Positions 36,258 to 45,363 are shown, numbered from the stretch's first letter. The stretch: 64,000 bases of DNA from CAZGMN01 sp964645765 (GCA_964645765.1 CAZYBE010000001.1:1-64000); one strand, 5' to 3'. Program-made: numbers and translations. The notes: generated from the letters alone by a model not told the origin.

Positions 36258-36414
36258 GTTCTTTCTCTCAAAAAAAATTCCAGACCAAAAAATTCTTCTT
36301 TTCCAGAACTCAGGTTTTTATCTCCTTCTTAATCACAAAGCTGTAGAATGACCTGAAATAAATTATGAGAAAATAGAGAATTTGATAGACAGAAGAAGTC
36401 AGGCAGGGATTCTT

Positions 36415-36972
36415 TTAAAGCTCTAAGATCTCTTTTTCCTTGGCTGCGGCGAGCTCTTCGATCTTCTTGGAGTATTCGTCGGTTATTTCCTGGAGCTTAT
36501 CAAAGCCCTTGTATTTATCATCCTCGGTAATCTTCTTATCTTTTTCCAGCTCTTCAATTTTCTCTTTTATCTCCCTTCTCATCACCCGAAGAGCCATCTT
36601 CTCATCCTCGAGCATTTTCCGGATGTGTTTGGCCATCTCCTTTCTTCTCTCCTCATCCAAAGGCGGGATCGGGACTTTGAGAATCTTTCCGTCGTTAATC
36701 GGGTTAAGACCCAGGTCAGCGCTCTTAATGGCCTTATCGATAGTATCCAGCAAGGACGAGTCCCAGGGCTGAACTGTGATCAGAGTTGGGTCAGGGACTC
36801 CAAGCGTGGCCACCTGATTGAGGGGCATCAAGCTTCCGTAGTAGTCCACTTTTATATCTTCAAAAATGCTGATATTCGCCCTTCCTGTCCTCAATCGGCT
36901 CAAGTCTTTACGAAAATGCTCCGCTGAGACCTTCATCTTTTTCTCAAGCTCTATCAACAATTCTTTGACCAT
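36415..36972 (-). CDS. frr: ribosome recycling factor
   Basis: Splits post-termination ribosomes with EF-G. It has 185 residues, normal for the family. Recognisable are LSRLRTGRANISIFEDIKVDYYG at the start, DPTLITVQPWD, LNPINDGKILKVPIPPLDEERR and a long helical C-terminus. It is last in the rplM-rpsI-rpsB-tsf-pyrH-frr series, separated from pyrH by a REP-like palindrome. Confidence 0.97.
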   Translation of the reverse strand: MVKELLIELEKKMKVSAEHFRKDLSRLRTGRANISIFEDIKVDYYGSLMPLNQVATLGVPDPTLITVQPWDSSLLDTIDKAIKSADLGLNPINDGKILKVPIPPLDEERRKEMAKHIRKMLEDEKMALRVMRREIKEKIEELEKDKKITEDDKYKGFDKLQEITDEYSKKIEELAAAKEKEILEL

Positions 36973-37034
36973 CTTTATCCCTATTTATTTCCTGAACACC
37001 GTCACGCCGTTAATATAAACATAATATTTCATCT

Positions 37035-37171
37035 ATCATCGCGAGGAGCGGAGCGACGTGGCGATCTCATCAAACTAAGAGATTGCCACGCCCTTCGGGC
37101 TCGCAATGACAGGCTCATCACCACGCTCCCTCTGGTCGCTCGCCATGACTATGTAACAAAATTCATTGCGT
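37035..37171. repeat. REP-like palindromic element (copy 1)
   Basis: tcatcgcgaggagcggagcg, continuing acgtggcgatctcat, pairs with gagattgccacgcccttcg, continuing ggctcgcaatgac, to form a long imperfect hairpin. A second right half (ccacgctccctctggtcgct) follows at once. The trailing taacaaaattcattgc matches copy 3 downstream of the SDR gene. It lies between pyrH and frr, so it would be transcribed with them. Confidence 0.8.
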
Positions 37172-37176
37172 CTATA

Positions 37177-37896
37177 TCAATAGACTTTTGTCCCGACTTT
37201 CTGGCCCAAAACAGCCCTCTTGATATTTCCTCTCTTCTTGAGACTGAAAACAATAATCGGCAAGTTATTATCCTTGCAGAGAGAGATGGCCGTTGTATCC
37301 ATAACCTTCAGCCCCCTCTTAATGACATCCAGATAGCGGATAGTCTCAAACTTCTTGGCGGTCTTATCTTTTAAAGGGTCCGCGGTATAAACGCCATCAA
37401 CCTTTGTCGCTTTCAATATCACCTCAGCCTTGATCTCCAGAGCTCTTAAGGCTGAGGCTGTGTCTGTGGTGAAATAGGGACTTCCGGTGCCGGCGCTGAA
37501 GATGATAGCCCTCCCTTTCTCAAGATGCCTTATCGCCCTTCTCCTAACAAAAGGCTCGGCAACAGCTTTGATCTCAATCGCAGAGATGTGACGGGTGTTG
37601 ATACCCTCCTTCTCCAGAGCATCTTGAAGAGCAATTCCATTCATGACCGTGGCCAGCAAGCCAATATAGTCGGCCGAAGCCCTGTCCATCCCAGTCTCAA
37701 CTCCAACCACTCCCCGAAAGATATTCCCGCCTCCAATCACGATGGCCACCTGGACACCCAAATCGTGGATTTCTTTTATCTCTTGAGCAATGGACTTCGC
37801 TGTTTGGAGGTCGATACCAAAGCTGAGTTTGCCGAGGAGAGATTCTCCTGAGAGTTTTAACAAAATTCTTTTATATGCCGGCTCAATCTGAGGCAT
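37177..37896 (-). CDS. pyrH: UMP kinase
   Basis: Phosphorylates UMP to UDP in pyrimidine synthesis. The 239 residues fit the bacterial hexameric family. Visible are KLSGESLLG near the start, VIGGGNIFRG, the UMP-binding DYIGLLATVMN and GTGSPYFTTDTAS. It lies 12 bases downstream of tsf, the classic rpsB-tsf-pyrH-frr order. Confidence 0.97.
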   Translation of the reverse strand: MPQIEPAYKRILLKLSGESLLGKLSFGIDLQTAKSIAQEIKEIHDLGVQVAIVIGGGNIFRGVVGVETGMDRASADYIGLLATVMNGIALQDALEKEGINTRHISAIEIKAVAEPFVRRRAIRHLEKGRAIIFSAGTGSPYFTTDTASALRALEIKAEVILKATKVDGVYTADPLKDKTAKKFETIRYLDVIKRGLKVMDTTAISLCKDNNLPIIVFSLKKRGNIKRAVLGQKVGTKVY

Positions 37897-37908
37897 GGTC
37901 AGTATTCT

Positions 37909-38505
37909 TTAAGATTCGCCCAGCTCAAACCGGGCAAACCGTTTTATGCGAATGTTCTCGCCAAATTTGGCGATATGAGAAGCAACAAGCTCCCTGACCG
38001 AAATCTTGTCGTCCTTGACGTAAGGCTGGTCCATTAAACAGACTTCCTGGTAGAATTTGCTGAGTTTCCCCTGGATAATCTTCTCCACAACTTCTGGCGG
38101 CTTTTTTGAATCCTTGAATTGTTCGCGGATAATATCCTTTTCCTGCTCTAAAACCTGCGCGGGAACATCCTCTGAGGAGATGTACCTGGGCTTTGAGGCA
38201 GCGATATGCAAGGTAAGGTTTTTCACCAACTCTTGGAATTCTTGGTTACGGGCGACAAAGTCTGATTCACAATTGACCTCGATAAGCACTCCAATCCTTC
38301 CGTTGAGATGAATGTAAGAACCGATTATCCCTTCTGCTGTCTCCCGGCTCATCTTATCCTTGGCCCGGGCATATCCTTTTTTTCTCAAAACGAGAATAGC
38401 CTTTTCGATGTCTCCCTCGCTCTCCTGCAGAGCCTCCTTGCATTCCATGACTCCGATCCCAGTCCGCTGCCGGAGCTCTTTGACCTTCTCAGTTGTGATT
38501 TCCAT
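37909..38505 (-). CDS. tsf: translation elongation factor Ts
   Basis: Guanine nucleotide exchange factor for EF-Tu. The start chosen is ATG 38505 with GAGGAAGG upstream. The signature LRQRTGIGVMECKEALQES is at the N-terminus, then GYIHLNGRIGVLIEVNCESDFVARNQEF-type core sequence (here GSYIHLNGRIGVLIEV). At 198 residues it is a short-form EF-Ts, as in many bacteria outside the gamma group. It lies 14 bases after rpsB. Confidence 0.97.
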   Translation of the reverse strand: MEITTEKVKELRQRTGIGVMECKEALQESEGDIEKAILVLRKKGYARAKDKMSRETAEGIIGSYIHLNGRIGVLIEVNCESDFVARNQEFQELVKNLTLHIAASKPRYISSEDVPAQVLEQEKDIIREQFKDSKKPPEVVEKIIQGKLSKFYQEVCLMDQPYVKDDKISVRELVASHIAKFGENIRIKRFARFELGES

Positions 38506-38519
38506 AGCTTTTTCCTTCC

Positions 38520-39332
38520 TCAAACTGGCTTCTTGGGCTCACTTCCCATCCTCTCTTCACCTTCTTCAGAAGAAGATTCTGAAGCGCTAAGGGTTTCTTC
38601 CTTCGGTGGAGCCTCCTCCTTTTTGGCTTGCTGAAGCTCTTTCTGGATTTTATTCTTTTTGCCTTCGATGATAGCCTCAGAGACTTTCGATGTGAACAAT
38701 TCAATGGCTCTGACAGCGTCATCATTTCCCGGAATCGGGTAGTCAATATTCTCCGGGTTGCCGTTGGTGTCAACAATAGCCACAATCGGAATGTTGAGCT
38801 TCTGCGCTTCGAGTATGGCTATCTCTTCTTTGGTCGAATCTATGATGAACATAGCTCCGGGGAGCTCGGCCAAATGTTTTATTCCCCCCAGATTCCTGCT
38901 GAGCTTTCTATAGACTTTTTCCATTTTCGACTGCTCTTTTTTTGAAAGAAGCTCCCATCGCCCGTCTTCTTTCATCTCTTCCAGCTCGACCAGCCTGCCC
39001 ACACCGCCTTTGACGACATTGAAGTTGGTCAGCAATCCACCCAGCCATCGCTGGTTGACATAGCAGGATTCGCACTTCTGAGCAAGATCTCGGATGATGT
39101 CTTGAGCCTGTTTCTTGGTTCCGACCAGGAGAATTTCTTTGCCGCTCTCGACAACGGTTCTTATGAAGTTAAGCGCTTCCTTGAAAATTTTAATCGTCTT
39201 CTGCAGGTCGATGATGTAGATTCCATTCCTCTGGCCAAAGATGTAATCCTTCATCTTCGGGTTCCACCTTTTTGTCTGGTGGCCAAAATGGACGCCAGCT
39301 TCTAAAAGTTCTTTCATCGTGACTGAAACCAA
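38520..39332 (-). CDS. rpsB: 30S ribosomal protein S2
   Basis: The 270-residue S2 has the family marks LLEAGVHFGHQTKRWNPKM, YIIDLQKTI, VNQRWLGGLLTNF, IVDTNGNPENIDYPIPGNDDA. The last 45 or so residues are a low-complexity charged tail (Lys/Glu, then Ser/Glu) beyond the conserved domain, a common but lineage-specific extension. A string of Lys and Gln precedes the acidic part. It is third in the operon. Confidence 0.98.
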   Translation of the reverse strand: MVSVTMKELLEAGVHFGHQTKRWNPKMKDYIFGQRNGIYIIDLQKTIKIFKEALNFIRTVVESGKEILLVGTKKQAQDIIRDLAQKCESCYVNQRWLGGLLTNFNVVKGGVGRLVELEEMKEDGRWELLSKKEQSKMEKVYRKLSRNLGGIKHLAELPGAMFIIDSTKEEIAILEAQKLNIPIVAIVDTNGNPENIDYPIPGNDDAVRAIELFTSKVSEAIIEGKKNKIQKELQQAKKEEAPPKEETLSASESSSEEGEERMGSEPKKPV

Positions 39333-39346
39333 CTTAAATCCTCCCT

Positions 39347-39751
39347 TTATCTCTTGTGGTACTGAGGAGCCTTGCGGGCGCCCAGCAACCCATATTTCTT
39401 TCTTTCCTTGATCCTTGCGTCTCGGGTCAAAAGCCCGGCTCCCTTAAGTGTGGGCCTCAACTCCCTGTTGAACTCGGTTAATGCCCTGGCGATTCCCAAT
39501 CGAATCGCATCAACCTGTCCGCTCACTCCGCCGCCGTTGACCCTGATGAAGATATCAAATTTGCTCTCTGTCTCTGTCAGGCGGAGAGGCTGCTTGATGA
39601 CGTGCTTTTGTCTTTCCAGGTGGAAATATTCATTGAACTGGCGAGGTGTTTTGTTCACGTATAAAGTGATGTCTCCTTTTCCAGGGCGGAGAAAGACCCT
39701 CGCCACTGATGTTTTTCTCTTCCCTGTTCCGTAATACTGGATTAAGCTCAA
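39347..39751 (-). CDS. rpsI: 30S ribosomal protein S9
   Basis: 134 residues. The N-terminal YYGTGKRKTSVARVFLRPG and the C-terminal basic tail ending RKAPQYHKR (which reaches the P-site tRNA) are intact. It lies 8 bases after rplM. Confidence 0.98.
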   Translation of the reverse strand: MSLIQYYGTGKRKTSVARVFLRPGKGDITLYVNKTPRQFNEYFHLERQKHVIKQPLRLTETESKFDIFIRVNGGGVSGQVDAIRLGIARALTEFNRELRPTLKGAGLLTRDARIKERKKYGLLGARKAPQYHKR

Positions 39752-39759
39752 TTTTCCTC

Positions 39760-40188
39760 CTAAAACTCGTGAACCTGGGGTTTTTGAGCCTGATGAGGAT
39801 GGTCAGGGCCTTTGTAGACCTTGAGCTTTTTATACAAAGCTCGGCCGAGCTTCCCTTTGGGAACCATTCCCCAGACTGCTCTTCGAATGACCTCTTCAGG
39901 TTTCTTCTCTAAAAGCTCTTTAAGGGTTTTGACTTTCAGCCCTCCGGGGTAAAGAGAATGAGAATAATATTTTTTGTCTTCAAGCTTTTTCCCGGTGACA
40001 TGAATTTTTTCGGCATTGATGACAATCACGAAATCTCCGCAATCAAGAAAAGGGGTAAACTTAGGCTTCCTCTTTCCCCGGAGCAAAACTGCAATTTCAG
40101 TGGCCAGCCTTCCCAGGGTTTTTCCTTGGGCATCAATCAGCCACCAATTCTTGCGGATCTCACTTTTCTTCAGACTATACGTTTTCAT
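39760..40188 (-). CDS. rplM: 50S ribosomal protein L13
   Basis: 142 residues with RKNWWLIDAQGKTLGRLATEIAVLLRGK at the start and AVWGMVPKGKLGRALYKKLKVYKG in the second half. It is the first gene of the ribosomal protein/EF-Ts/pyrH/frr operon and has a near-consensus promoter. Confidence 0.98.
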   Translation of the reverse strand: MKTYSLKKSEIRKNWWLIDAQGKTLGRLATEIAVLLRGKRKPKFTPFLDCGDFVIVINAEKIHVTGKKLEDKKYYSHSLYPGGLKVKTLKELLEKKPEEVIRRAVWGMVPKGKLGRALYKKLKVYKGPDHPHQAQKPQVHEF

Positions 40189-40234
40189 CGCTTTAAATCT
40201 CGGATTGTATGCCCTGAGGCAACGACGATGTTCT

Positions 40235-40263
40235 AAAATACAAAATCTTCAGCGAGTTGTCAA
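40235..40263 (-). promoter_or_regulatory. predicted promoter of the rplM operon
   Basis: On the minus strand, TTGACA (40258-40263), a 17-base spacer, then TATTTT (40235-40240), about 45 bases before the rplM start codon. Confidence 0.65.
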
Positions 40264-40304
40264 CCTTTAACTGGCTAAAATCAATATCTTAACCTATTTG
40301 TTCA

Positions 40305-40997
40305 TCAATGAACCCAGACTCTTGCTCTTCTCCTTCTCATAAAAACTTTGACCAGGGCGATTCCAATCAAGAAACCGCCGACATGAGCAAACCAGGCTAC
40401 GCCGCCTCCAATGCCGATATTCATCACCTGGCCCACAAACCAAAGTCCGAGAACGATAAAAGCGGGCACAGGAATAATCCAGATAAAAACAAGGGTCAAA
40501 ACCCTTGCCGCCGGGTAGAGGACAAAATAGGCACCGAGCACACCGGCAATGGCACCGCTGGCTCCAATCATCGGGACCTTGGAAGAGGGATGGAAGATGA
40601 TGTGAACAAGGCTCGCCCCCAATCCTGAGATAAGATAGAAAAAAATAAATCGAATTGACCCGAGAAAATCCTCGATATTGTTGCCGAATATCCAGAGGTA
40701 GAGCATATTGCCGAAAAGATGGAGGAAGCCACCGTGAAGGAACATCGCTACGAGGAGTGTCAAAGGAGGAGATATTCGAGCGAGAGAGCCTCCCTGAAAA
40801 CGAATATCGACAGAAGTGAAATGCGTGAGCTCGTAAGGAATGGCCCCCATCTTGTAAACATAGTATTGAAGCCCATACTGCATTCCCTGGGGAGAAAAAA
40901 ATTGATAGAGGAAGATTAAGATATTCGCTGCGATAAAGACAACAGTGATTAAAGGAAATCGAGAAGTAGGGTTTTCATCTTTAAGCGGAATAAACAT
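40305..40997 (-). CDS. rhomboid-family intramembrane serine protease
   Basis: A 230-residue membrane protein with six or so helices. The catalytic Ser is in GASGAIAGVLGAY, and the partner His is in WFAHVGGFLIG. The leading FPLITVVFIAANILIFLY and the HGGFLHLFGNMLYLWIFGNNIED loop are typical of the group. The substrate is unknown. It is convergent in direction with none of its neighbours and separated from the ribosomal operon by the rplM promoter. Confidence 0.92.
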   Translation of the reverse strand: MFIPLKDENPTSRFPLITVVFIAANILIFLYQFFSPQGMQYGLQYYVYKMGAIPYELTHFTSVDIRFQGGSLARISPPLTLLVAMFLHGGFLHLFGNMLYLWIFGNNIEDFLGSIRFIFFYLISGLGASLVHIIFHPSSKVPMIGASGAIAGVLGAYFVLYPAARVLTLVFIWIIPVPAFIVLGLWFVGQVMNIGIGGGVAWFAHVGGFLIGIALVKVFMRRRRARVWVH

Positions 40998-41058
40998 TTT
41001 TTATGGATTATGAAGGGAAAACTATCAAAAATTTATTTTGAAAGAAAGGTTTTTCTTC

Positions 41059-42084
41059 TTATTTCTTCCCTCTCAATTCGTCTTCAAGTCTTTTTCTTTC
41101 TGCGGCCCTTTTCCTTACTTCATCGCCTTTCTGTCCCCATCTATCCGCTTCAGCAAGGTATAAATCTTCCTTCTCTGGATAAAGGCCGACAAAAACGTTC
41201 CTGTAGAGGATGTTGAGGTATGTGTATGGGTCCGCAAAATTGGGATCCAGCTCAATAGCTTTCATCAAGGCTTTTTCACTTTCTTCCCCACACTTTTGCT
41301 TTTCTTCATAAGAAAGAACATTCTGGAGACGAAAAGCCTTCCAATTTCGATTCACTCCTATAGCATACCAGATTGAAGCATTATTCGGGTCAAATTTGAG
41401 GCGAAGCTTATGATATTCATAAGCTTTATCAAAGATAGGAGCGGGTTTGATATTGTCGTAGAATTGGGCAGCGTAAGCATAACCTTCCGGGTTTTCAGGG
41501 TCGAGCTCGATCCGTCTCAGATACATCTCTTCGGCTTTCTGGAATGGGGTCTTGATGGCTCTCCCTTCTGCATCTTTCCTTTGCTCATCTGACCCGCCAG
41601 AATATTTTTGATAGAATTGGGCAACAACATAGTAGTTCCCCATGTTGGTCGGCTCCATCTGGAGAATCCTGAGGTATAATTTTTCAGATTCTTCAAAATT
41701 CTGCAGCTTATCGTACATATCGGCCAAGGAGTAAATAATTTGCTTGTTGTTAGGAAAGAGTTCAAGCGCCTTTTTTAATGCTTCCAGAGCTTTATCTGCC
41801 TTCTGTTTATTCTGCGCGCTCTCATCGCCGGGCTTGTAAAGGCTCTTGTAGCTTTCGCCGAGATATTGATAAGCTTCGGCAAGATTCGGGTTGCTGGCGA
41901 CTGCCTTCTCATAATAATCGATGGCCTTGCGGTATTCTTCATTTTTGAAATACTGGTTTCCCTGGGAAAAATTATAATTGGCTGTTAGTCTGCTGACCTT
42001 TAGCTTCCCGCAGCCTGATGAAGCAAAGATTAAGCCCAACGCGATGAAAACGAACAACGCTGTTCTTGACGCTTTGCTCGACAT
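41059..42084 (-). CDS. TPR-repeat lipoprotein
   Basis: A 341-residue protein; the start at ATG 42084 has AAGGAGGT. The signal peptide ends ASSGC, so a lipid anchor on Cys is likely. Several TPR units follow (for example NYNFSQGNQYFKNEEYRKAIDYYEKAVASNP). The C-terminus is a charged helix of Arg, Lys and Glu. The likely role is a periplasmic scaffold or assembly factor; nothing more specific can be read. Confidence 0.85.
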   Translation of the reverse strand: MSSKASRTALFVFIALGLIFASSGCGKLKVSRLTANYNFSQGNQYFKNEEYRKAIDYYEKAVASNPNLAEAYQYLGESYKSLYKPGDESAQNKQKADKALEALKKALELFPNNKQIIYSLADMYDKLQNFEESEKLYLRILQMEPTNMGNYYVVAQFYQKYSGGSDEQRKDAEGRAIKTPFQKAEEMYLRRIELDPENPEGYAYAAQFYDNIKPAPIFDKAYEYHKLRLKFDPNNASIWYAIGVNRNWKAFRLQNVLSYEEKQKCGEESEKALMKAIELDPNFADPYTYLNILYRNVFVGLYPEKEDLYLAEADRWGQKGDEVRKRAAERKRLEDELRGKK

Positions 42085-42186
42085 CCTGACCTCCTTTGTC
42101 TTCAAGTCCATTCTTCTCTAAAAATTTAATTTATAAAAATATGCCATCAAAGTCAAGAAAAACAGGGAGTTGCACTCTTCCCCGAT

Positions 42187-43512
42187 TCAGCCCTTTCTCA
42201 TGAGCAAGCGGATGGGCGTTCCCCAGAAACCAAACTTTTCCCGCAAAAGTTTGGTGAAAAATTTCTGATAGGAAGGAGCAAGGGATAGCCGCGAAGAACT
42301 GAAGAGGGCAAATGTCGGAGGGAGGGTTCCCTTTTGAGTCATGTATTTTATCCTGAATCTTTTCTTGTCTTTTGAGAGAGGGGAATAATTCTTGTTCACC
42401 CCAGATAAAAATCTGTTCAGCTGCGATGTTGCTACTCTTTTGCACCCGTTCCGGTAGACTTGCTCGGCGAAGTCAAGAATATTTATAACTCTTTGCCCGG
42501 TTAGAGCCGAGATAAAGAGAAGGGGCGCGTAACTGACAAAGTCGAGCCTGGCATAAACTCGGTTCCTAAAATTCTCTGAAGTCTTATGGTCTTTCTCGAC
42601 CAAATCCCACTTGTTCAGGGCAATGAGTAACGGTCTCCCCGATTCATGGGACAAATGGGCGATGGCCAAATCTTGACGGGTGGCAAATTCCCTGGCATCC
42701 ATGGTCAAGCAAACAACATCCGCCTGGGTGATATCCTTCTTGGCTTTGATGATACTCGCCTTTTCTCTTCTATCGCGGGTGCGGATCAGTTTCTTTATTC
42801 CTGCGGTATCGACCAGGACGAAAGCTTTTTTCTCCCTGAAGATCATAGTATCGGTGCTATCCCTGGTCGTTCCAGGAATCTCACTAACGATGAGCCTCGG
42901 CTCCCCGCAGATGCGGTTGACGATAGAAGATTTTCCGACATTGATCCGGCCGACAATGGCTATCCGCAGCGGCTTTGTTTCCCTTTTTTCTGTAACAGGC
43001 CCGGGCAAGACTTCAATAAGGCCTGACTCAAGAATCTCCAGATTTCTTTTATGCTCGGCTGATATGGCAAAGATTTTCTCCGCTCCCAGCCGGTAATAAT
43101 CGCCAAGCTTGGCTTCCTCGGGTGGAGTATCGATCTTGTTGACCACGACAAAAACCGGCTTGTTCAACTTTTTCAAAGAAAAATAAAGCTCCTCCTCTGC
43201 CGGAAGGAGTTCGCGCTTTCCATCCAGGACAAAAAGGACAAGGTCTGCCTTCTCGGCAGCCTGCTTTGCCTTTTCTCTGACCAAAGACGAGATGGGGTCT
43301 TCTGCAGAATCGTAAAATCCTCCGGTATCAACCAGGATAAACTTCTTTGTGTCCAAGAAGCAGATGGAAGAGACCTGGTCGCGGGTCATGCCGGGCAAGG
43401 AATGAACAAGCGATTTGCGCTCTTTCGAAAGACGGTTAAAGAGGGTGGATTTCCCGACATTGGGGAAGCCGATGATGGCAACATTCGGTAGTTTTTTCAT
43501 CGAGAAGCTCAT
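42187..43512 (-). CDS. der: ribosome-biogenesis GTPase Der (EngA)
   Basis: Tandem-GTPase factor for 50S assembly. The first G1 is GFPNVGKST, the second GRINVGKSS; NKID and NKWD motifs are also present. A KH-like C-terminal domain (about 350-441) follows. At 441 residues it is the usual length. ATG 43500 (MKKLP) is a possible alternative start. Confidence 0.96.
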   Translation of the reverse strand: MSFSMKKLPNVAIIGFPNVGKSTLFNRLSKERKSLVHSLPGMTRDQVSSICFLDTKKFILVDTGGFYDSAEDPISSLVREKAKQAAEKADLVLFVLDGKRELLPAEEELYFSLKKLNKPVFVVVNKIDTPPEEAKLGDYYRLGAEKIFAISAEHKRNLEILESGLIEVLPGPVTEKRETKPLRIAIVGRINVGKSSIVNRICGEPRLIVSEIPGTTRDSTDTMIFREKKAFVLVDTAGIKKLIRTRDRREKASIIKAKKDITQADVVCLTMDAREFATRQDLAIAHLSHESGRPLLIALNKWDLVEKDHKTSENFRNRVYARLDFVSYAPLLFISALTGQRVINILDFAEQVYRNGCKRVATSQLNRFLSGVNKNYSPLSKDKKRFRIKYMTQKGTLPPTFALFSSSRLSLAPSYQKFFTKLLREKFGFWGTPIRLLMRKG

Positions 43513-43538
43513 CCTTTTTCAGGTCAAGAATGCAGAGG

Positions 43539-44117
43539 CTAATCCGCCACCAAATCGTAAAGCGGCAGAAAAGGTCGGCTCAGGTTGATATGGCCACTCA
43601 GTGTTTCTCTCTCCTGCCCTTCGATCAGGATGAAGACTTTTTTGATCGAATCAAAATTGTAAGCGAGGGAATTGACTATAGAATAAACCGTGGAAATTTC
43701 AGCCGTGGAGCCTGAAAGATTCTTCTGGACAATATCCTCTGAAAAATCGACATAGGCCACTCCCTCCTTGGTCAGATAGAGCTCTCTCAGCTTTGTCTCT
43801 GGAGGAACCGGGGAGATCAGGCCCTTCTTGGAGCCTTTTATCAGCTCCTCGATGGTTTGCTTGGCCTGGCTAACAACGGACGAGTCCGAAGCTATATCTC
43901 TTTCTTCCCGATGGAGCAGGGCATCATTTTCTGAGAGGAAAAAGAGGATAACTTTTCTTGTTTTTTCAGGCGTTGGAGCTTTCAGCCCAGGTTGAGCAGG
44001 GGGAGCCTCAGGAGAGGATTTTATCTTCTCCTCCACTCCGCTGCGGAAAAAAACAAGGACAAGAATGACCAAGAAAACAAGGAGAAGGCTTAGAATTGCC
44101 AGTCTTTTCCCGCTCAT
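43539..44117 (-). CDS. GerMN-domain membrane-anchored protein
   Basis: A 192-residue protein with one N-terminal membrane helix (about 5-24), a Pro-rich linker, and a GerMN domain (VILFFLSENDALLHREERDI ... AYVDFSEDIVQKNLSGSTAEISTVYSIVNSLAYNF). The start overlaps the amidase stop by 4 bases (translational coupling). GerMN domains accompany cell-wall amidases, which suggests a role in peptidoglycan or envelope remodelling. Confidence 0.88.
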   Translation of the reverse strand: MSGKRLAILSLLLVFLVILVLVFFRSGVEEKIKSSPEAPPAQPGLKAPTPEKTRKVILFFLSENDALLHREERDIASDSSVVSQAKQTIEELIKGSKKGLISPVPPETKLRELYLTKEGVAYVDFSEDIVQKNLSGSTAEISTVYSIVNSLAYNFDSIKKVFILIEGQERETLSGHINLSRPFLPLYDLVAD

Positions 44118-44941
44118 CTTTTCCCTTCTTCAGAAGATTGAGCAATATAATTTTCCAAACCTCTAAACACTGCCTGAGCAACTTTCATCTGAAAATCTTC
44201 GCTCCTTAATTTTCTCTCCTCTTCAGGGTCAGAAATAAAGGCCACTTCAACCAGGACCGCAGGACAGGCCACCCCGCATAAGACTTTAAACGGCGCCTGC
44301 TTGATTCCTCTGTTCTTTGTTAAGAAGAGTGAGTTGAGCTCGTTCTGGATGCCTTCAGCAAGAATGCTGCTTTGGTTGAGGTAGGCGGTCTGAGCCATGT
44401 CCCATAAAATCATCTTAATGTCATCTTCGTTTTCGCTGCTGATTCCCTTCTCTAATTCTGTGGGATTGTTCTCCATGTAAGCCAACTTTCTCGCTTCTTC
44501 GTCAGTCGCTTCCATGCTCAGAAAAAATGTCTCCGACCCGCGAGCTTCTCTGCGAAAAGAGCTGTTGACATGAATGCTGATGAACAAGTCAGCCTTGTTG
44601 TTATTGGCCCTGGCCGCTCTATTTTCAAGGGAAACATCGACATCTTCATCTCTGGTCAGAACGACCCGAAGAGCCAAATTCCGCTCTATTATAGCTTTCA
44701 GCTTGAGGCTGACAGCCAGAGAAATGTTCTTCTCCAGAGTTCCAAACCTGCCTTTTGCTCCTGGTTCCAAGCCGCCGTGGCCCGGGTCAATGACGATGGT
44801 TTTTATCCCCCGAGAGAAAGAGTTACTCGGTTTTGAGATATCTTGGGCTTTCGGAGAGGATTGGTCTTGAGAAAAGGAGAAGAGAGAGAAGAAGAGAAGA
44901 AATCCTGCTGAGAATGCAATTTTTTTATTCCAGCCACACAA
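44114..44941 (-). CDS. N-acetylmuramoyl-L-alanine amidase (Amidase_3)
   Basis: A 275-residue zinc amidase that cleaves the bond between N-acetylmuramate and the stem peptide. The TTG start at 44941 is the only one that retains the signal peptide (about 1-24). VIDPGHGGLEPGA carries the first zinc His; VVLTRDEDVDVSLENRAARAN, FISIHVNSS and VEVAFISDPEEE complete the site. It begins 30 bases after the tmRNA 3' end on the same strand. Confidence 0.94.
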   Translation of the reverse strand: MCGWNKKIAFSAGFLLFFSLFSFSQDQSSPKAQDISKPSNSFSRGIKTIVIDPGHGGLEPGAKGRFGTLEKNISLAVSLKLKAIIERNLALRVVLTRDEDVDVSLENRAARANNNKADLFISIHVNSSFRREARGSETFFLSMEATDEEARKLAYMENNPTELEKGISSENEDDIKMILWDMAQTAYLNQSSILAEGIQNELNSLFLTKNRGIKQAPFKVLCGVACPAVLVEVAFISDPEEERKLRSEDFQMKVAQAVFRGLENYIAQSSEEGKR

Positions 44942-44971
44942 TTCTTTTCTTTGTCTCTCAGAGATTAAATT

Positions 44972-45319
44972 TGGAGGCGGCGGGAATCGAACCCGCGTCC
45001 GAAGACATTCAACACGAGGCTTCTACATGCATATCCTCTCCTTCAATCTCGTTCTGCAGCGTCCGAAGAGGAGGGACACAGCCGAACCAGCCCCGATGGA
45101 ACTTCGCTTGCCAGGCCCAGGACCAACCCGGCTTGCTATCCCGCTTGTCGACGTTTCTCAAGCGCCGCAGGAGAGCACTTGAAAACCGGCATGCCTATTC
45201 TTTAGGCAGCAACAGGCAGAGTTTCTGCGCTTAGTTTTTTTTCCACCGTTTAACGAGGTGGGTGGGACCTCGACATGCCGCCTTTGTCTCATTGTCTCCG
45301 TCGAATCCTGTTCGCCCCC
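44972..45319 (-). ncRNA. ssrA: transfer-messenger RNA (tmRNA)
   Basis: A one-piece tmRNA of about 348 bases. Read on the minus strand, the 5' acceptor GGGGGCG pairs with the 3' CGCCTCC (one G-U pair), followed by discriminator A. The T arm GCGGG-TTCGATT-CCCGC is intact, and the 5' end carries GAACAGGATTCGACGG, the tRNA-like/P2 start of tmRNAs. CCA is not encoded. The tag reading frame and following stop lie at 45202-45228. Helix TGCCTA/TAGGCA closes just after the stop. It rescues stalled ribosomes with SmpB, whose gene is not in this window. Confidence 0.95.
45202..45228 (-). other. tmRNA tag-peptide reading frame (AETLPVAA)
   Basis: On the minus strand, resume codon GCA (45226-45228), then GAA ACT CTG CCT GTT GCT GCC and stop TAA (45202-45204), giving A-E-T-L-P-V-A-A. 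The last two Ala and the preceding hydrophobic Val fit the ClpXP-type degradation signal. The frame upstream of GCA does not offer a better resume codon, but exact placement is inferred from the position of the stop and helix. Confidence 0.8.
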
Positions 45320-45334
45320 ATAACTCAAGCTAAG

Positions 45335-45363
45335 ATTATATTTTGACCTGAAATCTTTGTCAA
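45335..45363 (-). promoter_or_regulatory. perfect-consensus promoter of the tmRNA gene
   Basis: On the minus strand, TTGACA (45358-45363), a 17-base spacer and TATAAT (45335-45340): both hexamers and the spacer equal the sigma-70 consensus. The mature 5' end is 15 bases downstream of the -10 box. Confidence 0.85.
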
